This document shows, piece by piece, positions 7,308 to 15,894 of a stretch of 50,309 nucleotides of DNA (within the stretch, counting starts at the first letter, position 1; each line of letters opens with the position of its first letter). Under the pieces are notes generated by a model, which was not told the origin of the DNA, did no database searches, and was given only the letters and a program-made list of their open reading frames with translations. This DNA is from an uncultured Akkermansia sp. (GTDB lineage: Bacteria; Verrucomicrobiota; Verrucomicrobiia; Verrucomicrobiales; Akkermansiaceae): positions 1 through 50,309 of the forward strand of contig CASFPZ010000013.1 in assembly GCA_949296365.1 (NCBI GenBank). The letters are read 5' to 3'. The translations under genes were made by a program, and so were the position numbers.

Positions 7308-9200
7308 ATGAAGACTCAGATTTCAGCCGACTTGTCATCAAACTCTCGATCTCAGTCAGAACGCGGATCTTTGCTGGCGCAGGTTCCTGAGTGGACGTTG
7401 CCTGTGTGGAGTGGCATTTTGTTAAGTATCGTTTCTGGAATCATGATGTTTGCGGCTTTCCCGCCATTTGACCAAGGTGTCTTCATTTGGGTGGCTTTGA
7501 TGCCCTTGTTAACAACGTTGTGGTCAGGGAAAAAACGCTCTGGAAAGCTGCGTTGGTTCTTGCCCTTGTTATATGGTTGGATTATGGGTCTGTGTTTTTT
7601 CGGTGGAAGCTTTTGGTGGATTAACGAGGTGAGTTCTCTCGGTTATGTCCCGTTGGTGATGTTTCTTTCGTTGTATCCGGCGTTGTGGGCGTTGCTGATG
7701 GGTACTGTGTTTCGCCCCCAATTTGCCCCTGAACCTAGAAAAGTCCTTGGCGCATGGTCCGACCTCAAGACCGAATGGAGCCGATGGTGCGAGATGGACA
7801 TGTGGGAGACCTTGAAGGCGGCTATAAGCGGCGCTGCTTTGTGGGTCTGTCTGGAATGGCTGCGCGGTTGGTTGTTTACTGGCTTCGGGTGGAATGGTAT
7901 GGGCGTGGCCTTGTACCAAGGGTTGTCGTTTGCTCAACTGGCCGAATATGTGGGAACTACTGCATTGGCTTTTATACCAGCGTTATGCAACCTCTGGATG
8001 TGGTGCGTTGGTCGCCGTATGGGTATCATGGTACTGCGCGTGGGTAGACGATGTATCCCGTGGGATTTCTTCGCTTTGGCGGTTTTTCTGATGATCTTGT
8101 TCTGCTGGGGCTTGGTTCTAAGCAATATGCATGCCCCAGGACACAATAACGCCCAGGAACTCCCTGTTATGGCGATCCAGCGCAATTATTCTCAAGAATA
8201 TAAATGGAATCCTAAAAATAGAATTTCTATTTATCGAGATATGGCGGAGTCGACGAGAAACGCTTGCCTGGAATTGCAAAAAATGTCGGAACTGAAGGCT
8301 GCTAACGGGGGAGAAGCTCGTTTAGATCAACCTGTATGGGTGATTTGGCCAGAGAGTTCATTGCCTTTATCAACTTATTATGATCGTGACTCCGGTAAAC
8401 TTGTCCCCCAAGGGTTTAATGAAGTTTTTTTCAACGATGAACGTTTGATGCCTAACGTGCGGAGAGAGGTCCCTGTCGATTTTGTTTTATTGACGGGCGC
8501 TGACGAGGCCTATGTGGACCCTGACTTAAAAAGTGCCGACATGTACAACGTCTTGATGGCTGTGGAGTCGGATTTTAGTTCGCGTAAAACTTATCGGAAG
8601 GTTCATTTGGTCCCTTTTGGCGAGTATATCCCATTCCGGGAAAGTTTGCCTGTCCTCGAAAAAGCTTTTGAGATTTCTGCTGGAGCTCCGATGGGTAGCG
8701 ATTTCCGCGCCGGTGAATCGTTGGAGCCCTTATCTTTGCCTATCGTACCTGGCAGTATGGTTACTGTGCAGGCTATTCCTACCGTTTGTTTTGAAGATAC
8801 AGTAGGAAGATTGGTGAGGAAATTCGCAAGACCCGACGAACAAGTAATTGTCAATGTAACGAATGACGGGTGGTTTAAGCATTCATGGGCCAATGAACAA
8901 CATTGTAGAAACGCCGCATTCCGGTGCATTGAGCTTCGCCGGTCAATGGTGCGTGCCGCCAATACTGGTATTACCGCCGCTTTCGCTCCTAATGGGTCGA
9001 TTATCAATGAATTGAGAGACGAATCGGGTAGCCCCTTTGTTCAGGGGTACATGTTCGCGAGACTTCCGATTAACCGCTCTGGCATGACTTTATATGCTCT
9101 GTTCGGTGATTGGGCTGTTGGTGCCTGTGCTCTCATTGTTGTTGCTTTTTTGCTTGCTAAATACCGAAAATGTAGCTCTAAAATCTCTCAAAAGCAATAA
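7308..9200 (+). CDS. lnt: Apolipoprotein N-acyltransferase
   Basis: Lnt attaches the third acyl chain to the N-terminal Cys of lipoproteins at the periplasmic face of the inner membrane. I chose ATG 7308 (MKTQISADL). The frame extends to 7206 without a convincing site. The product is 630 residues, longer than the roughly 510 of E. coli. It has an N-terminal block of membrane segments (residues 30-280) and then a nitrilase domain. The catalytic triad is visible as Glu349 (WPESSLP), Lys431 (YRKVHLVPFGEY) and Cys494 (TVCFED). A last membrane helix lies near residues 600-625. The extra length comes mostly from loops in the membrane part. The gene is divergent from the ferredoxin gene. Confidence 0.94.
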   Translation: MKTQISADLSSNSRSQSERGSLLAQVPEWTLPVWSGILLSIVSGIMMFAAFPPFDQGVFIWVALMPLLTTLWSGKKRSGKLRWFLPLLYGWIMGLCFFGGSFWWINEVSSLGYVPLVMFLSLYPALWALLMGTVFRPQFAPEPRKVLGAWSDLKTEWSRWCEMDMWETLKAAISGAALWVCLEWLRGWLFTGFGWNGMGVALYQGLSFAQLAEYVGTTALAFIPALCNLWMWCVGRRMGIMVLRVGRRCIPWDFFALAVFLMILFCWGLVLSNMHAPGHNNAQELPVMAIQRNYSQEYKWNPKNRISIYRDMAESTRNACLELQKMSELKAANGGEARLDQPVWVIWPESSLPLSTYYDRDSGKLVPQGFNEVFFNDERLMPNVRREVPVDFVLLTGADEAYVDPDLKSADMYNVLMAVESDFSSRKTYRKVHLVPFGEYIPFRESLPVLEKAFEISAGAPMGSDFRAGESLEPLSLPIVPGSMVTVQAIPTVCFEDTVGRLVRKFARPDEQVIVNVTNDGWFKHSWANEQHCRNAAFRCIELRRSMVRAANTGITAAFAPNGSIINELRDESGSPFVQGYMFARLPINRSGMTLYALFGDWAVGACALIVVAFLLAKYRKCSSKISQKQ

Positions 9201-9243
9201 ATTGATAAAATTGGAGATTTAGCGTGGCTCGAGTGGTGTGCTT

Positions 9244-9269
9244 AATATGCGTAGCAAATTGCGCATATT
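9244..9269. terminator. Perfect 8-bp inverted repeat after lnt
   Basis: AATATGCG and CGCATATT pair around a 10-base loop, 44 bases after the lnt stop. There is no T tract. It may be a weak terminator, or an operator for the ADP-ribosylglycohydrolase gene that starts 88 bases later. Confidence 0.35.
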
Positions 9270-9356
9270 GTCGTGTTATTTACATCATGACAAAAATAAA
9301 TTGGAAATATGAAGATTTTTGCGGTAGTCTTATGAGACATAATATTAGATTAGTTT

Positions 9357-10190
9357 ATGATAGGAGCTATAATTGGAGATATTGTTGGGTCGAGATTTGA
9401 GTTTGACAATCATAAATCCAAGGATTTTGAGTTCATGGTGGATGGACCCAAGAGTGAGGACGCGGTGGTCGATTACAGTTATTTTACAGACGATACTGTG
9501 ATGAGTCTCGCGCTATGCCGAGCCTTGTTGGAGCCCTGGACGAATCCGGATCAGCTGAGTCAAGCAGCGATTGAAGCCATGCGGTCGATTGGCAAAAAGT
9601 ATCCAGATTGCGGGTTTGGCGGGAGGTTTGAGCATTGGGTATGGGCACATACACCAAAACCATACAGGAGTTTTGGCAATGGGGCTGCGATGCGCGTGAG
9701 CGGATGTGCCTGGGTCGGGCAAACATTGGAGGAAGTCAAGGCTTTATCGGAGGCTGTTACCAAGGTGACGCACAACCATCCCGAAGGCTTGAAAGGCGCA
9801 GAAGCAACTGCTGTAGCTGTTTATCTGGCTCGCATTGGCAAGAGCAAGGATGAAATACGCAAGTACATTCTGGATCATTATTACAAGATCGATTTCACGT
9901 TGGACGAAATTCGCCCTATCTATAACTTCAAGGTAAGTTGCCAAGGGTCTGTACCTCAGGCGATGCAGGCCTTTTTTGAATCGACGAATTTCGAGGATGC
10001 TATCCGCAACGCCATTTCCATCGGCGGAGACAGCGACACGCTGGGCGCCATCACTGGTGCAGTAGCCGAGGCTTATTACGGGGTGCCTGACCGCATTCGG
10101 GAAAAAGCGTTGACCTTCCTGGACGATTTCTTGGTGAAGATTCTCAATGAATTTGAAACCGAGTATCCTGGCAAACGCGCGGAAGAATAA
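9357..10190 (+). CDS. ADP-ribosylglycohydrolase (DraG/ARH-like)
   Basis: The product is 277 residues. It carries the metal-binding signatures of the family: GAIIGDIVGSRFE at the N-terminus, YFTDDTVMSLALCRALL near residue 42, and SIGGDSDTLGAITGAVAEAYYG near 220. The conserved Asp residues of TDDT and GDSDT bind two Mg2+. Members remove ADP-ribose from proteins, nucleic acids or small molecules. No ADP-ribosyltransferase is adjacent, so the target is unknown. It is a single gene with a perfect hairpin behind it (10,237-10,271). Confidence 0.9.
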   Translation: MIGAIIGDIVGSRFEFDNHKSKDFEFMVDGPKSEDAVVDYSYFTDDTVMSLALCRALLEPWTNPDQLSQAAIEAMRSIGKKYPDCGFGGRFEHWVWAHTPKPYRSFGNGAAMRVSGCAWVGQTLEEVKALSEAVTKVTHNHPEGLKGAEATAVAVYLARIGKSKDEIRKYILDHYYKIDFTLDEIRPIYNFKVSCQGSVPQAMQAFFESTNFEDAIRNAISIGGDSDTLGAITGAVAEAYYGVPDRIREKALTFLDDFLVKILNEFETEYPGKRAEE

Positions 10191-10236
10191 ACAATTGGAT
10201 CTTCTTCTCGTGGCGATTGAATTCCGTTGCCCAATA

Positions 10237-10271
10237 ATCCAACGTCCGATCCATGATCCCGGACGTTGGAT
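10237..10271 (+). terminator. 12-bp perfect hairpin after the ADP-ribosylglycohydrolase gene
   Basis: ATCCAACGTCCG (10,237-10,248) pairs with CGGACGTTGGAT (10,260-10,271), with an outer CCAAT/ATTGG extending the pairing. There is no T tract. It lies 46 bases beyond the stop codon and 95 bases before prfB. Confidence 0.6.
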
Positions 10272-10366
10272 CAAGATTGGCTGGGTAGACAAATTAAAAC
10301 TTTTGAGGAAAGGTGGCGTATTTTAGGCTTTTACAGGAAGAGGATCGGAGGGTAGAATATCCCCAT

Positions 10367-11486
10367 ATGGAACCGACATCGCATACGGTTGATCTCTCGG
10401 CGCTCGACACGGCTGCCTTGCGCAGTCGTCTTTCCGAGCTCGGGAGCTATCTTTGACTTGGCTGCCATTGAACGACAAGTCGGAGAATTGAATGAGAAAA
10501 TGAGCGAACCTGATTTTTGGGACGATCAGGAGGAGGCGCGTGCTTTAATGGCCAAAGTTAACCCCCTGAAGCGTAAATTGGAATCGTACAGGGAATTGGA
10601 AAAAAAATTGGACGATATTGAGGTGCTGGTTGAGTTCGCTCGTGAGGACGAGTCTGATCCTGAGCTTGCGAAGGAAGCAGAACTGGAATACGAGGCTGGG
10701 CAAAAGGCGTTGGCAGATTTTGAGTTGTTGACGTTGTTGCATGGCGAACATGACCAAGCAGGCGCGTATGTGACGATCCATGCTGGAGCGGGTGGAACAG
10801 AAGCCTGCGACTGGGCAAGCATGTTGCTGCGCATGTACATGAGGTGGTGCGAACGCAAGGGATTTCAAGTGACGGTGATGGAAAGCACCGATGGCGATGA
10901 TGCTGGTATTCGTTCGGTAACGATGAAAATCGATGGCGATTATGCGTATGGTTATCTGAAAAACGAACGTGGGATTCACCGTTTGGTCCGGTTGTCGCCT
11001 TTCGATTCGGCTGGTAAACGTCATACCTCGTTTGCTTCACTAGATGCCACACCCGTGATTGACGATTCGGTGAATATTGAAATTTTAGATCGCGACATTA
11101 AGATGGATACCTATCGGTCGGGGGGCAAGGGAGGTCAGAATGTTAATAAAGTAGAGACTGCCGTGCGTATTACGCATATCCCTACGGGGATTATTGTTGC
11201 CTGTCAAAATGAGCGTAGCCAGCTGCGAAATCGCGAAGAGGCCATGAACATGTTGAAGGCAAAATTGATCCAACTGGAGGAAGACCGCAAACGTTCCGAA
11301 GCTGATCGCCAATACAGCGAAAAGGGCGAAATCGCCTGGGGCAATCAAATCCGTTCCTACGTTTTCCAACCCTACCAAATGGTTAAGGATTTGAGAACTG
11401 GAGAAGAATCAGGTAACATCCAAGACGTGATGGATGGTAATCTGGATCCTTTTATTGAAGCGATGTTGCGCGGACATAAGCGTTGA
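10367..11486 (+). CDS. prfB: Peptide chain release factor 2 (programmed +1 frameshift)
   Basis: RF2 terminates translation at UGA and UAA. Reading starts at ATG 10,367 and gives 29 codons ending TAT-CTT. It then meets an in-frame TGA at 10,454-10,456. A +1 shift on CTT-T reaches GAC TTG GCT and continues to the stop at 11,484-11,486. The CTTTGAC slip site and the purine-rich GGGAG just upstream are those of the known autoregulatory frameshift. In the product, SPFDSAG holds the SPF stop-codon reader of RF2, and [11 protein letters not shown] holds the catalytic GGQ. Total length is about 372 residues, normal for RF2. TrmD follows directly. Confidence 0.95.
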
Positions 11487-11530
11487 GGGAATATATTTCC
11501 AATGGTCTAGTGATCGTGGAAGAAGCTGCT

Positions 11531-12226
11531 TTGCACATTGATGTGTTGTCATTGTTCCCCGAGATGGTAGAAGGCCCTCTCGGGCAGAGTATTTTGGGGC
11601 GAGCTCGGCAACGTGGTATCATTCAGGTTAAGGTCCACAATATTCGGGATTGGACAACGGACAAACATCATCGAACGGATGATTATTTATGCGGAGGCGG
11701 GCAGGGAATGTTGATGAAACCTGAGCCTATTTTTGCGGCAGTTGAAGAACTTCGGCGCCCTGATAGTTTGGTGGTTTTATTGACGCCACAAGGTCGAATG
11801 TTCCAGCAGAGTATTGCTCAGGACTTAGCGGTTTTGGGTAGACATCTGATCATGATTTGCGGGCATTACGAAGGGGTTGATTATCGCGTTGTCGAGCATC
11901 TCGTTGATATGGAACTTTCGATTGGTGATTACATCTTGACAAATGGCGCCATAGCCGCTGTTGTAGTGATTGATGCCGTGGCTCGTTTAATTCCTGGAGT
12001 GTTGGGGGATGCTCGCTCGCCAGAAGACGAGTCATTTTCTCAGGGGTTGCTGGAGGCTCCTGCCTATACGAAACCCAATGTATTTCGCGATATGGCGGTC
12101 CCTGAAATTTTATTAAGCGGGAATCACCCGGCTATCGATCAATGGAAACGCGAAAAGGCGTTGGAGAGAACTCGGATTAATAGACCCGATTTATATGAAC
12201 AATGGATAAGAGAACATGGCAAATGA
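11531..12226 (+). CDS. trmD: tRNA (guanine37-N1)-methyltransferase
   Basis: TrmD makes m1G37 in tRNAs and so prevents +1 slippage. I prefer the TTG at 11,531 (LHIDVLSLFPEM) because it matches the usual family start and has GGAAGAAG a few bases upstream. In-frame GTG codons at 11,510 and 11,516 and a TTG at 11,483 are alternatives. The product is about 231 residues. Family motifs are TDKHHRTDDYLCGGGQGMLMKPEP, ICGHYEGVDYRVVEH, LSIGDYILTNGA for the knotted SAM site, and DESFSQGLLEAPAYTKP. It lies 45 bases behind prfB. The usual rplS/rimM neighbours are absent. Confidence 0.9.
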   Translation: MHIDVLSLFPEMVEGPLGQSILGRARQRGIIQVKVHNIRDWTTDKHHRTDDYLCGGGQGMLMKPEPIFAAVEELRRPDSLVVLLTPQGRMFQQSIAQDLAVLGRHLIMICGHYEGVDYRVVEHLVDMELSIGDYILTNGAIAAVVVIDAVARLIPGVLGDARSPEDESFSQGLLEAPAYTKPNVFRDMAVPEILLSGNHPAIDQWKREKALERTRINRPDLYEQWIREHGK

Positions 12227-12340
12227 GTTCTTCATCGACTCCTTGTGGCGGCTGGACTCATTTGTGTGGCAAGGGGAAAACTCTGATTGATTCACGATCG
12301 ACAAGTTATTATCATCATCATCGACAACTGATTATTATCC

Positions 12341-13591
12341 ATGAATAGTTTACGAGGCGCATGCGTTATTGGGCAATCCGGCGGTCCGACTGCGGTGATT
12401 AATTCGAGTGCGTTGGGCGCGATTCAAGCTGCTTTGCAGGATGAGCGAATCACTCGCGTTTTAGGAGCTGCGCATGGAATCGAAGGGGTCTTGAACGAGC
12501 GGCTCTACGATATGTCTTGTGAAGATGCTGCCGAGCTAGAGCGGATGAAACATACACCGGCTTCGGCGTTGGGATCTTGCCGCTACAAGTTGCCCGACTG
12601 GAGAGATGACTGTACGGATTACGAAAGGTTGTTGACTGTGTTCCGCAAGTTTGGTGTACGTTACTTCTTCTACAACGGTGGCAACGACTCGATGGATACC
12701 TGTAGCAAAGTTTCTCGCTTCCTGGCTGATGCGGGCTATGAGTGCCGTGTGATTGGTATTCCTAAGACGATCGATAACGATTTGGCGGGAACCGACCATT
12801 GCCCGGGGTATGGATCGGCTGCAAAATTTATTGCGACCTCGTGCATGGAGATTGCTCAGGATTTGCAGGTATACGATCAAGGGCGCGTTACCATTGTGGA
12901 AATTATGGGTCGCCACGCGGGATGGCTGACTGGAGCGGCGGCTCTGGCTTCTTACATGGGATCTGGTCCCGACTTGATCTATTTACCGGAAACAGTATTT
13001 GTCCTGGAACGATTTTTGGAGGATGTGGAGCGAGTTTATCAATTGCGTGGAAAGTGTATGGTGGCGGTGTCTGAAGGAATTCGCGATGCTCAGGGTCGCT
13101 TTATTGCCGATGCTGGCACGGGTGGTTGCGATGTTTTTGGGCATGTTCAATTGGGTGGTTTGAGCTCCGTTTTAGCAGATATTGTCAAAACGCAGTTGAA
13201 GTTGAAAGTCAGAGGTATGGAGCTGTCTTTGCTGCAGCGGTGTGCTTCTCACATTGCCTCGCGTACTGATATGGAAGAAGCCTATTGGGCTGGACAGACG
13301 GCCGTGGAAGCAGCAGTCGCTGGCCATACTGACAAAATGGTGACCTTCCAACGTGATACGAATCAAGGGGGCTATGTGTGTCGTACGGGGTTGGCTGATT
13401 TGGCATCAGTGGCAAATGTGGAAAAGTTGGTTCCACGCGAGTGGATTAATGTGGCAGGTAATGGAGTTCATCAAGAGTTGATCGATTACATTATGCCTTT
13501 GATCCAGGGGGAAATCGCAATGGAACGGGAACATTCGTTGCCTCGATTTGCCAAACTCAGAAAAGTATTGGCACAACCACTGGATTCCTAG
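12341..13591 (+). CDS. pfp: Phosphofructokinase, PPi-dependent type
   Basis: It phosphorylates fructose 6-phosphate in glycolysis. The product is 416 residues. It has the N-terminal GQSGGPTAVINSS phosphate loop, YNGGNDSMDTC near residue 112, and PKTIDNDLAGTDHCPGYGSAAK near residue 140. The Asp in GGNDS (instead of GGDGT) and the Lys in PKTIDND (instead of PGTIDND) are the residues associated with PPi as phosphoryl donor, which makes the reaction reversible. MGRHAGWLTGA is also typical. The phage-derived island begins three bases after its stop codon, so no native terminator is visible. Confidence 0.9.
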   Translation: MNSLRGACVIGQSGGPTAVINSSALGAIQAALQDERITRVLGAAHGIEGVLNERLYDMSCEDAAELERMKHTPASALGSCRYKLPDWRDDCTDYERLLTVFRKFGVRYFFYNGGNDSMDTCSKVSRFLADAGYECRVIGIPKTIDNDLAGTDHCPGYGSAAKFIATSCMEIAQDLQVYDQGRVTIVEIMGRHAGWLTGAAALASYMGSGPDLIYLPETVFVLERFLEDVERVYQLRGKCMVAVSEGIRDAQGRFIADAGTGGCDVFGHVQLGGLSSVLADIVKTQLKLKVRGMELSLLQRCASHIASRTDMEEAYWAGQTAVEAAVAGHTDKMVTFQRDTNQGGYVCRTGLADLASVANVEKLVPREWINVAGNGVHQELIDYIMPLIQGEIAMEREHSLPRFAKLRKVLAQPLDS

Positions 13592-13594
13592 ATC

Positions 13595-13933
13595 CTATAT
13601 TCGGGCCTCCAGCGAACCGATCACGCCAATGCAGCCCGATAGCATGCGCTCCCGCAGCCCCTCGTCCGATACGCAAAAAACTTCATACGGCCAGCGGCCT
13701 TCCGGGAGGCCCGAACAGCCGACGACAAGGAGGTGGGACTCTTCACCCTTGGCGATGTCCAGCTCCAGTTCGCGCCCGTTTTCCCCCACGAAGATACGCC
13801 CGGAGAAGGTAACGCCATCCAGCGGTATCGGTTCCCCGGTCCAGGCATCAAAAAACTTCCATGTCATCGAATACGGAATGTTTTCGATAACGGCGAAGTT
13901 CTCCGTGGTTCCCAAAAAGTTGAGCATGGGCAC
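13595..13933 (-). CDS. Phage baseplate/tail-like small protein
   Basis: The product is 112 residues and all beta in appearance: aromatic strands (YSMTWKFFDAWTGEPIPLDGVTFSGRIFV) are followed by ELELDIAKGEESHLLVVGCSGLPEGRWPYEVF. This resembles the small N-terminal baseplate-attachment domains (BppU-like) found beside phage tail fibres. The resemblance is in pattern only and I cannot name a family. It converges with the phosphofructokinase gene: its stop (13,595-13,597) lies 3 bases from that gene's stop, and it marks the left edge of the island. Confidence 0.55.
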   Translation of the reverse strand: MPMLNFLGTTENFAVIENIPYSMTWKFFDAWTGEPIPLDGVTFSGRIFVGENGRELELDIAKGEESHLLVVGCSGLPEGRWPYEVFCVSDEGLRERMLSGCIGVIGSLEARI

Positions 13934-14007
13934 ATGCTAAAACCATCCGGAAAAAACGGGGAGGGCTTGTGGAATGAAGGGGAAGTATCAGGTTATGAGC
14001 AGGGGGC

Positions 14008-14050
14008 GCAAAAGAAGAAGGGGCTGCCTCTTTTTCGTGAGACAGCCCCT
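14008..14050 (-). terminator. Intrinsic terminator of the exported-protein gene
   Basis: On the minus strand AGGGGCTG and CAGCCCCT pair, with inner TCTC/GAGG pairing and a pyrimidine-rich TCTTCTTTT tail. It lies 40 bases beyond the stop at 14,090. Confidence 0.75.
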
Positions 14051-14089
14051 GGTGAATCAAAAAAAGAAAGGAGAAGGAAGAAAACCAGG

Positions 14090-14668
14090 TTACTTGCCGG
14101 ATTCCGGTTTAAAACGGGCGGCTTCCGATTCGGCGGTGATTTTTGCCGGCTCGATATGCAGGAGCTTTTTCATGGCACGGCCAGGGTCGCTCTCCGTCAT
14201 CGGAAAATATCTGACGTGATCTCCCAGGCTGTAGGAATCCAGCCCATAAATGCTGTCAGCCGGAGTGAAATCTTCCGACATATCCGGTAGTTTTTCTACA
14301 TTCTTGGAAGAGGCAAGAACATAAGTCAACAAACAATCAGAAGACATGGTTATTTCTGGAGCGCTACCCTCAGGGAGTTTATTGGCGTGCCCGTTCCACT
14401 TGACCAAGGCTTCCACGGGAATATCCCCCCGCAGCGACTGAACGACGCGGGCATAGTGCGTCGTTCCCTGATCAGTGGACACTATTTTGTAAATGATGAC
14501 AGCCAGGACCACATCGCTTTTTTCTAAATTCCGAGCTGTAGCCCTGAGAAAACTATCCTGTTCGACTTCGGTCTGCGTAGCGACATGGGAAGAAGAGGCT
14601 AACTCTCCATGGGCTATGGTTGAAAGTAGCCCTGAAAACAGAACGCAAAGAAAAGAAACACGCTTCAT
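14090..14668 (-). CDS. Exported protein of unknown function
   Basis: The product is 192 residues. Residues 1-21 form a Sec signal peptide (MKRVSFLCVLFSGLLSTIAHG) with a likely cut after Ala-His-Gly. The mature part is a mixed fold: SDVVLAVIIYKIVST, a strand-rich YARVVQSLRGDIPVEALVKW and a Cys at about residue 114. The protein is not recognised. It lies downstream of the Tae4-like amidase gene on the same strand, so a periplasmic immunity role is possible. However, a terminator (14,708-14,746) separates the two, and the gene seems to have its own promoter with a perfect palindrome. The mature size, about 170 residues, is larger than known Tai4 proteins. Confidence 0.7.
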   Translation of the reverse strand: MKRVSFLCVLFSGLLSTIAHGELASSSHVATQTEVEQDSFLRATARNLEKSDVVLAVIIYKIVSTDQGTTHYARVVQSLRGDIPVEALVKWNGHANKLPEGSAPEITMSSDCLLTYVLASSKNVEKLPDMSEDFTPADSIYGLDSYSLGDHVRYFPMTESDPGRAMKKLLHIEPAKITAESEAARFKPESGK

Positions 14669-14670
14669 AA

Positions 14671-14687
14671 AGTATCTATTAGATACT
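14671..14687 (-). promoter_or_regulatory. Perfect 17-base palindrome just upstream of the exported-protein start
   Basis: AGTATCTA-T-TAGATACT is a perfect inverted repeat with one central base. It ends two bases before the ATG at 14,666-14,668 and overlaps the -10 of the putative promoter. Its position suits an operator or a hairpin covering the ribosome binding site. Confidence 0.5.
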
Positions 14688-14708
14688 GAAATTTTGGTTT
14701 TTATTCAA
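14680..14708 (-). promoter_or_regulatory. Putative sigma-70-like promoter of the exported-protein gene
   Basis: On the minus strand, TTGAAT (14,708-14,703) and TATCTA (14,685-14,680) are 17 bases apart. The -10 is very near the start codon, so the leader would be extremely short. Confidence 0.35.
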
Positions 14709-14746
14709 GAAAAAATAGGGTGAACACAAAAAAGTGTCCACCCTAT
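14708..14746 (-). terminator. Intrinsic terminator of the PA14/Tae4-like gene
   Basis: On the minus strand ATAGGGTG/CACCCTAT plus ACAC/GTGT form a long stem, followed by a run of T residues. It starts 18 bases after the stop at 14,764. Confidence 0.88.
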
Positions 14747-14763
14747 GAATATATTATCAGATA

Positions 14764-15669
14764 TTAGTCATCCAGTGTCGATCGTTGGAGCAGCCACACG
14801 GGGCCGGAAATAAAACTGCCCACGGCAGTATTATTTCCCGGACACATTCCCACATGCAGATCATCTCCAAACACGATAATATCTCCAGCCTGGGGAGTAT
14901 TGTATCCATTTTCTCCATCATCCGGATAATCAGGAGTTCCCAGCAGGGTGCGGAGATAAGTCGCCATTTGAGCCGCGCTGATGATAACGTGCTTTTTGCC
15001 TCCCAACGCCTGGGAATTACCTTTTGCCCCAATATTATTGGCTCCCGGAGCTCCATTAAGGTCAATACCATAACTACTAAGAGCAATGCTCAGACGCAAG
15101 GCGCAACTGTTATAGTAATTGGTATCGCCGGAAATGTGGCTATCGTTTAGCCATCCCCCAATGTGCTTCCACACTTCATCTGTAGTCATGGTGGGATAAT
15201 CCACCACATTGTAGCATCCCAGCAAACGTTGTGCATTGGCAATATTCCACAGATTTTTTGGGGCGTCAATTTCCCAAAGTTCCAGTTCGGTATCTCCCAT
15301 CTTGGGAACAAATTCCTCAGCATTCGGGTAGGGAGCAATTGCTTCCGGTACGGCAAGGTTTTCATGATGCAGCTTGACGTAATGGAACCCTCGTGTGAGT
15401 TCCTTGCTACCTGAAGCGGAAGTGGACGAATGGGAGCCGGTCAGCTCGACTACCTTTTGTCCGGCGATTTCCAGGTAGCCGCAGTCGTCAATCTGGATCG
15501 TGAAGTTATACGTTCCATCTTCCGGAATGCGGATATAACCTTCCCAGTCGTGGGCACCAGTCTCTTCGGTCTTGTGCCAGGCGATCTTGGGAGCTGCTTT
15601 CTTTGTCACTCGGTAACGGCGGTTGTTTTCTGCGTCCAACGGGTGTAACGGTTTGGTCGATATAGCCAT
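14764..15669 (-). CDS. PA14-like domain fused to a Tae4-like (NlpC/P60-type) peptidoglycan amidase
   Basis: The product is 301 residues with no signal peptide. Residues 25-108 look like a PA14/GLEYA carbohydrate-binding module (WEGYIRIPEDGTYNFTIQIDDCGYLEIAGQKVVEL...LTRGFHYVKL). Residues 138-300 resemble type VI amidase effector 4. They have NSCALRLSIALSSYGIDL with candidate catalytic Cys189, GKKHVIISAAQMATYLRTLLGTPD, AGDIIVFGDDLHVGM with candidate His272, and a final Trp-containing strand. Tae4 enzymes cut the peptide cross-bridge of peptidoglycan. In a phage-derived island it could equally be a lysin or a tail-associated hydrolase. No type VI secretion gene is nearby. Domain calls rest on motif reading only. 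Confidence 0.65.
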   Translation of the reverse strand: MAISTKPLHPLDAENNRRYRVTKKAAPKIAWHKTEETGAHDWEGYIRIPEDGTYNFTIQIDDCGYLEIAGQKVVELTGSHSSTSASGSKELTRGFHYVKLHHENLAVPEAIAPYPNAEEFVPKMGDTELELWEIDAPKNLWNIANAQRLLGCYNVVDYPTMTTDEVWKHIGGWLNDSHISGDTNYYNSCALRLSIALSSYGIDLNGAPGANNIGAKGNSQALGGKKHVIISAAQMATYLRTLLGTPDYPDDGENGYNTPQAGDIIVFGDDLHVGMCPGNNTAVGSFISGPVWLLQRSTLDD

Positions 15670-15831
15670 AATGTTATTTAATGTATATATGTTTTAGTGA
15701 CGGGACGGCGGCTGGTTCTTCCCGGTCTCCGCACGGAGGGGGCCGCTGCCGTCCCATCGGCAACAAGGTAACAGGAAGACCTCCGCCCATGGAGTGCTCA
15801 TGGAATGAGGGGGGAGGAAGAACCGGGGCAT

Positions 15832-15863
15832 CAAAAAACCCGGCAGGTGCAAGCTCTGCCGGG
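15832..15863 (-). terminator. Intrinsic terminator of the HTH-HD gene
   Basis: On the minus strand CCCGGCAG pairs with CTGCCGGG around a short loop and is followed by TTTTTT. It lies 32 bases beyond the stop at 15,895. Confidence 0.88.
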
Positions 15864-15894
15864 CATGGGAAAACAACGGGAAACTAACTACTCT

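Noticed and set aside
14090..14668. Firm assignment as a Tai4 immunity protein
   Set aside because: The size and motifs do not clearly match, and a terminator separates it from the amidase gene. It is kept only as a hypothesis.
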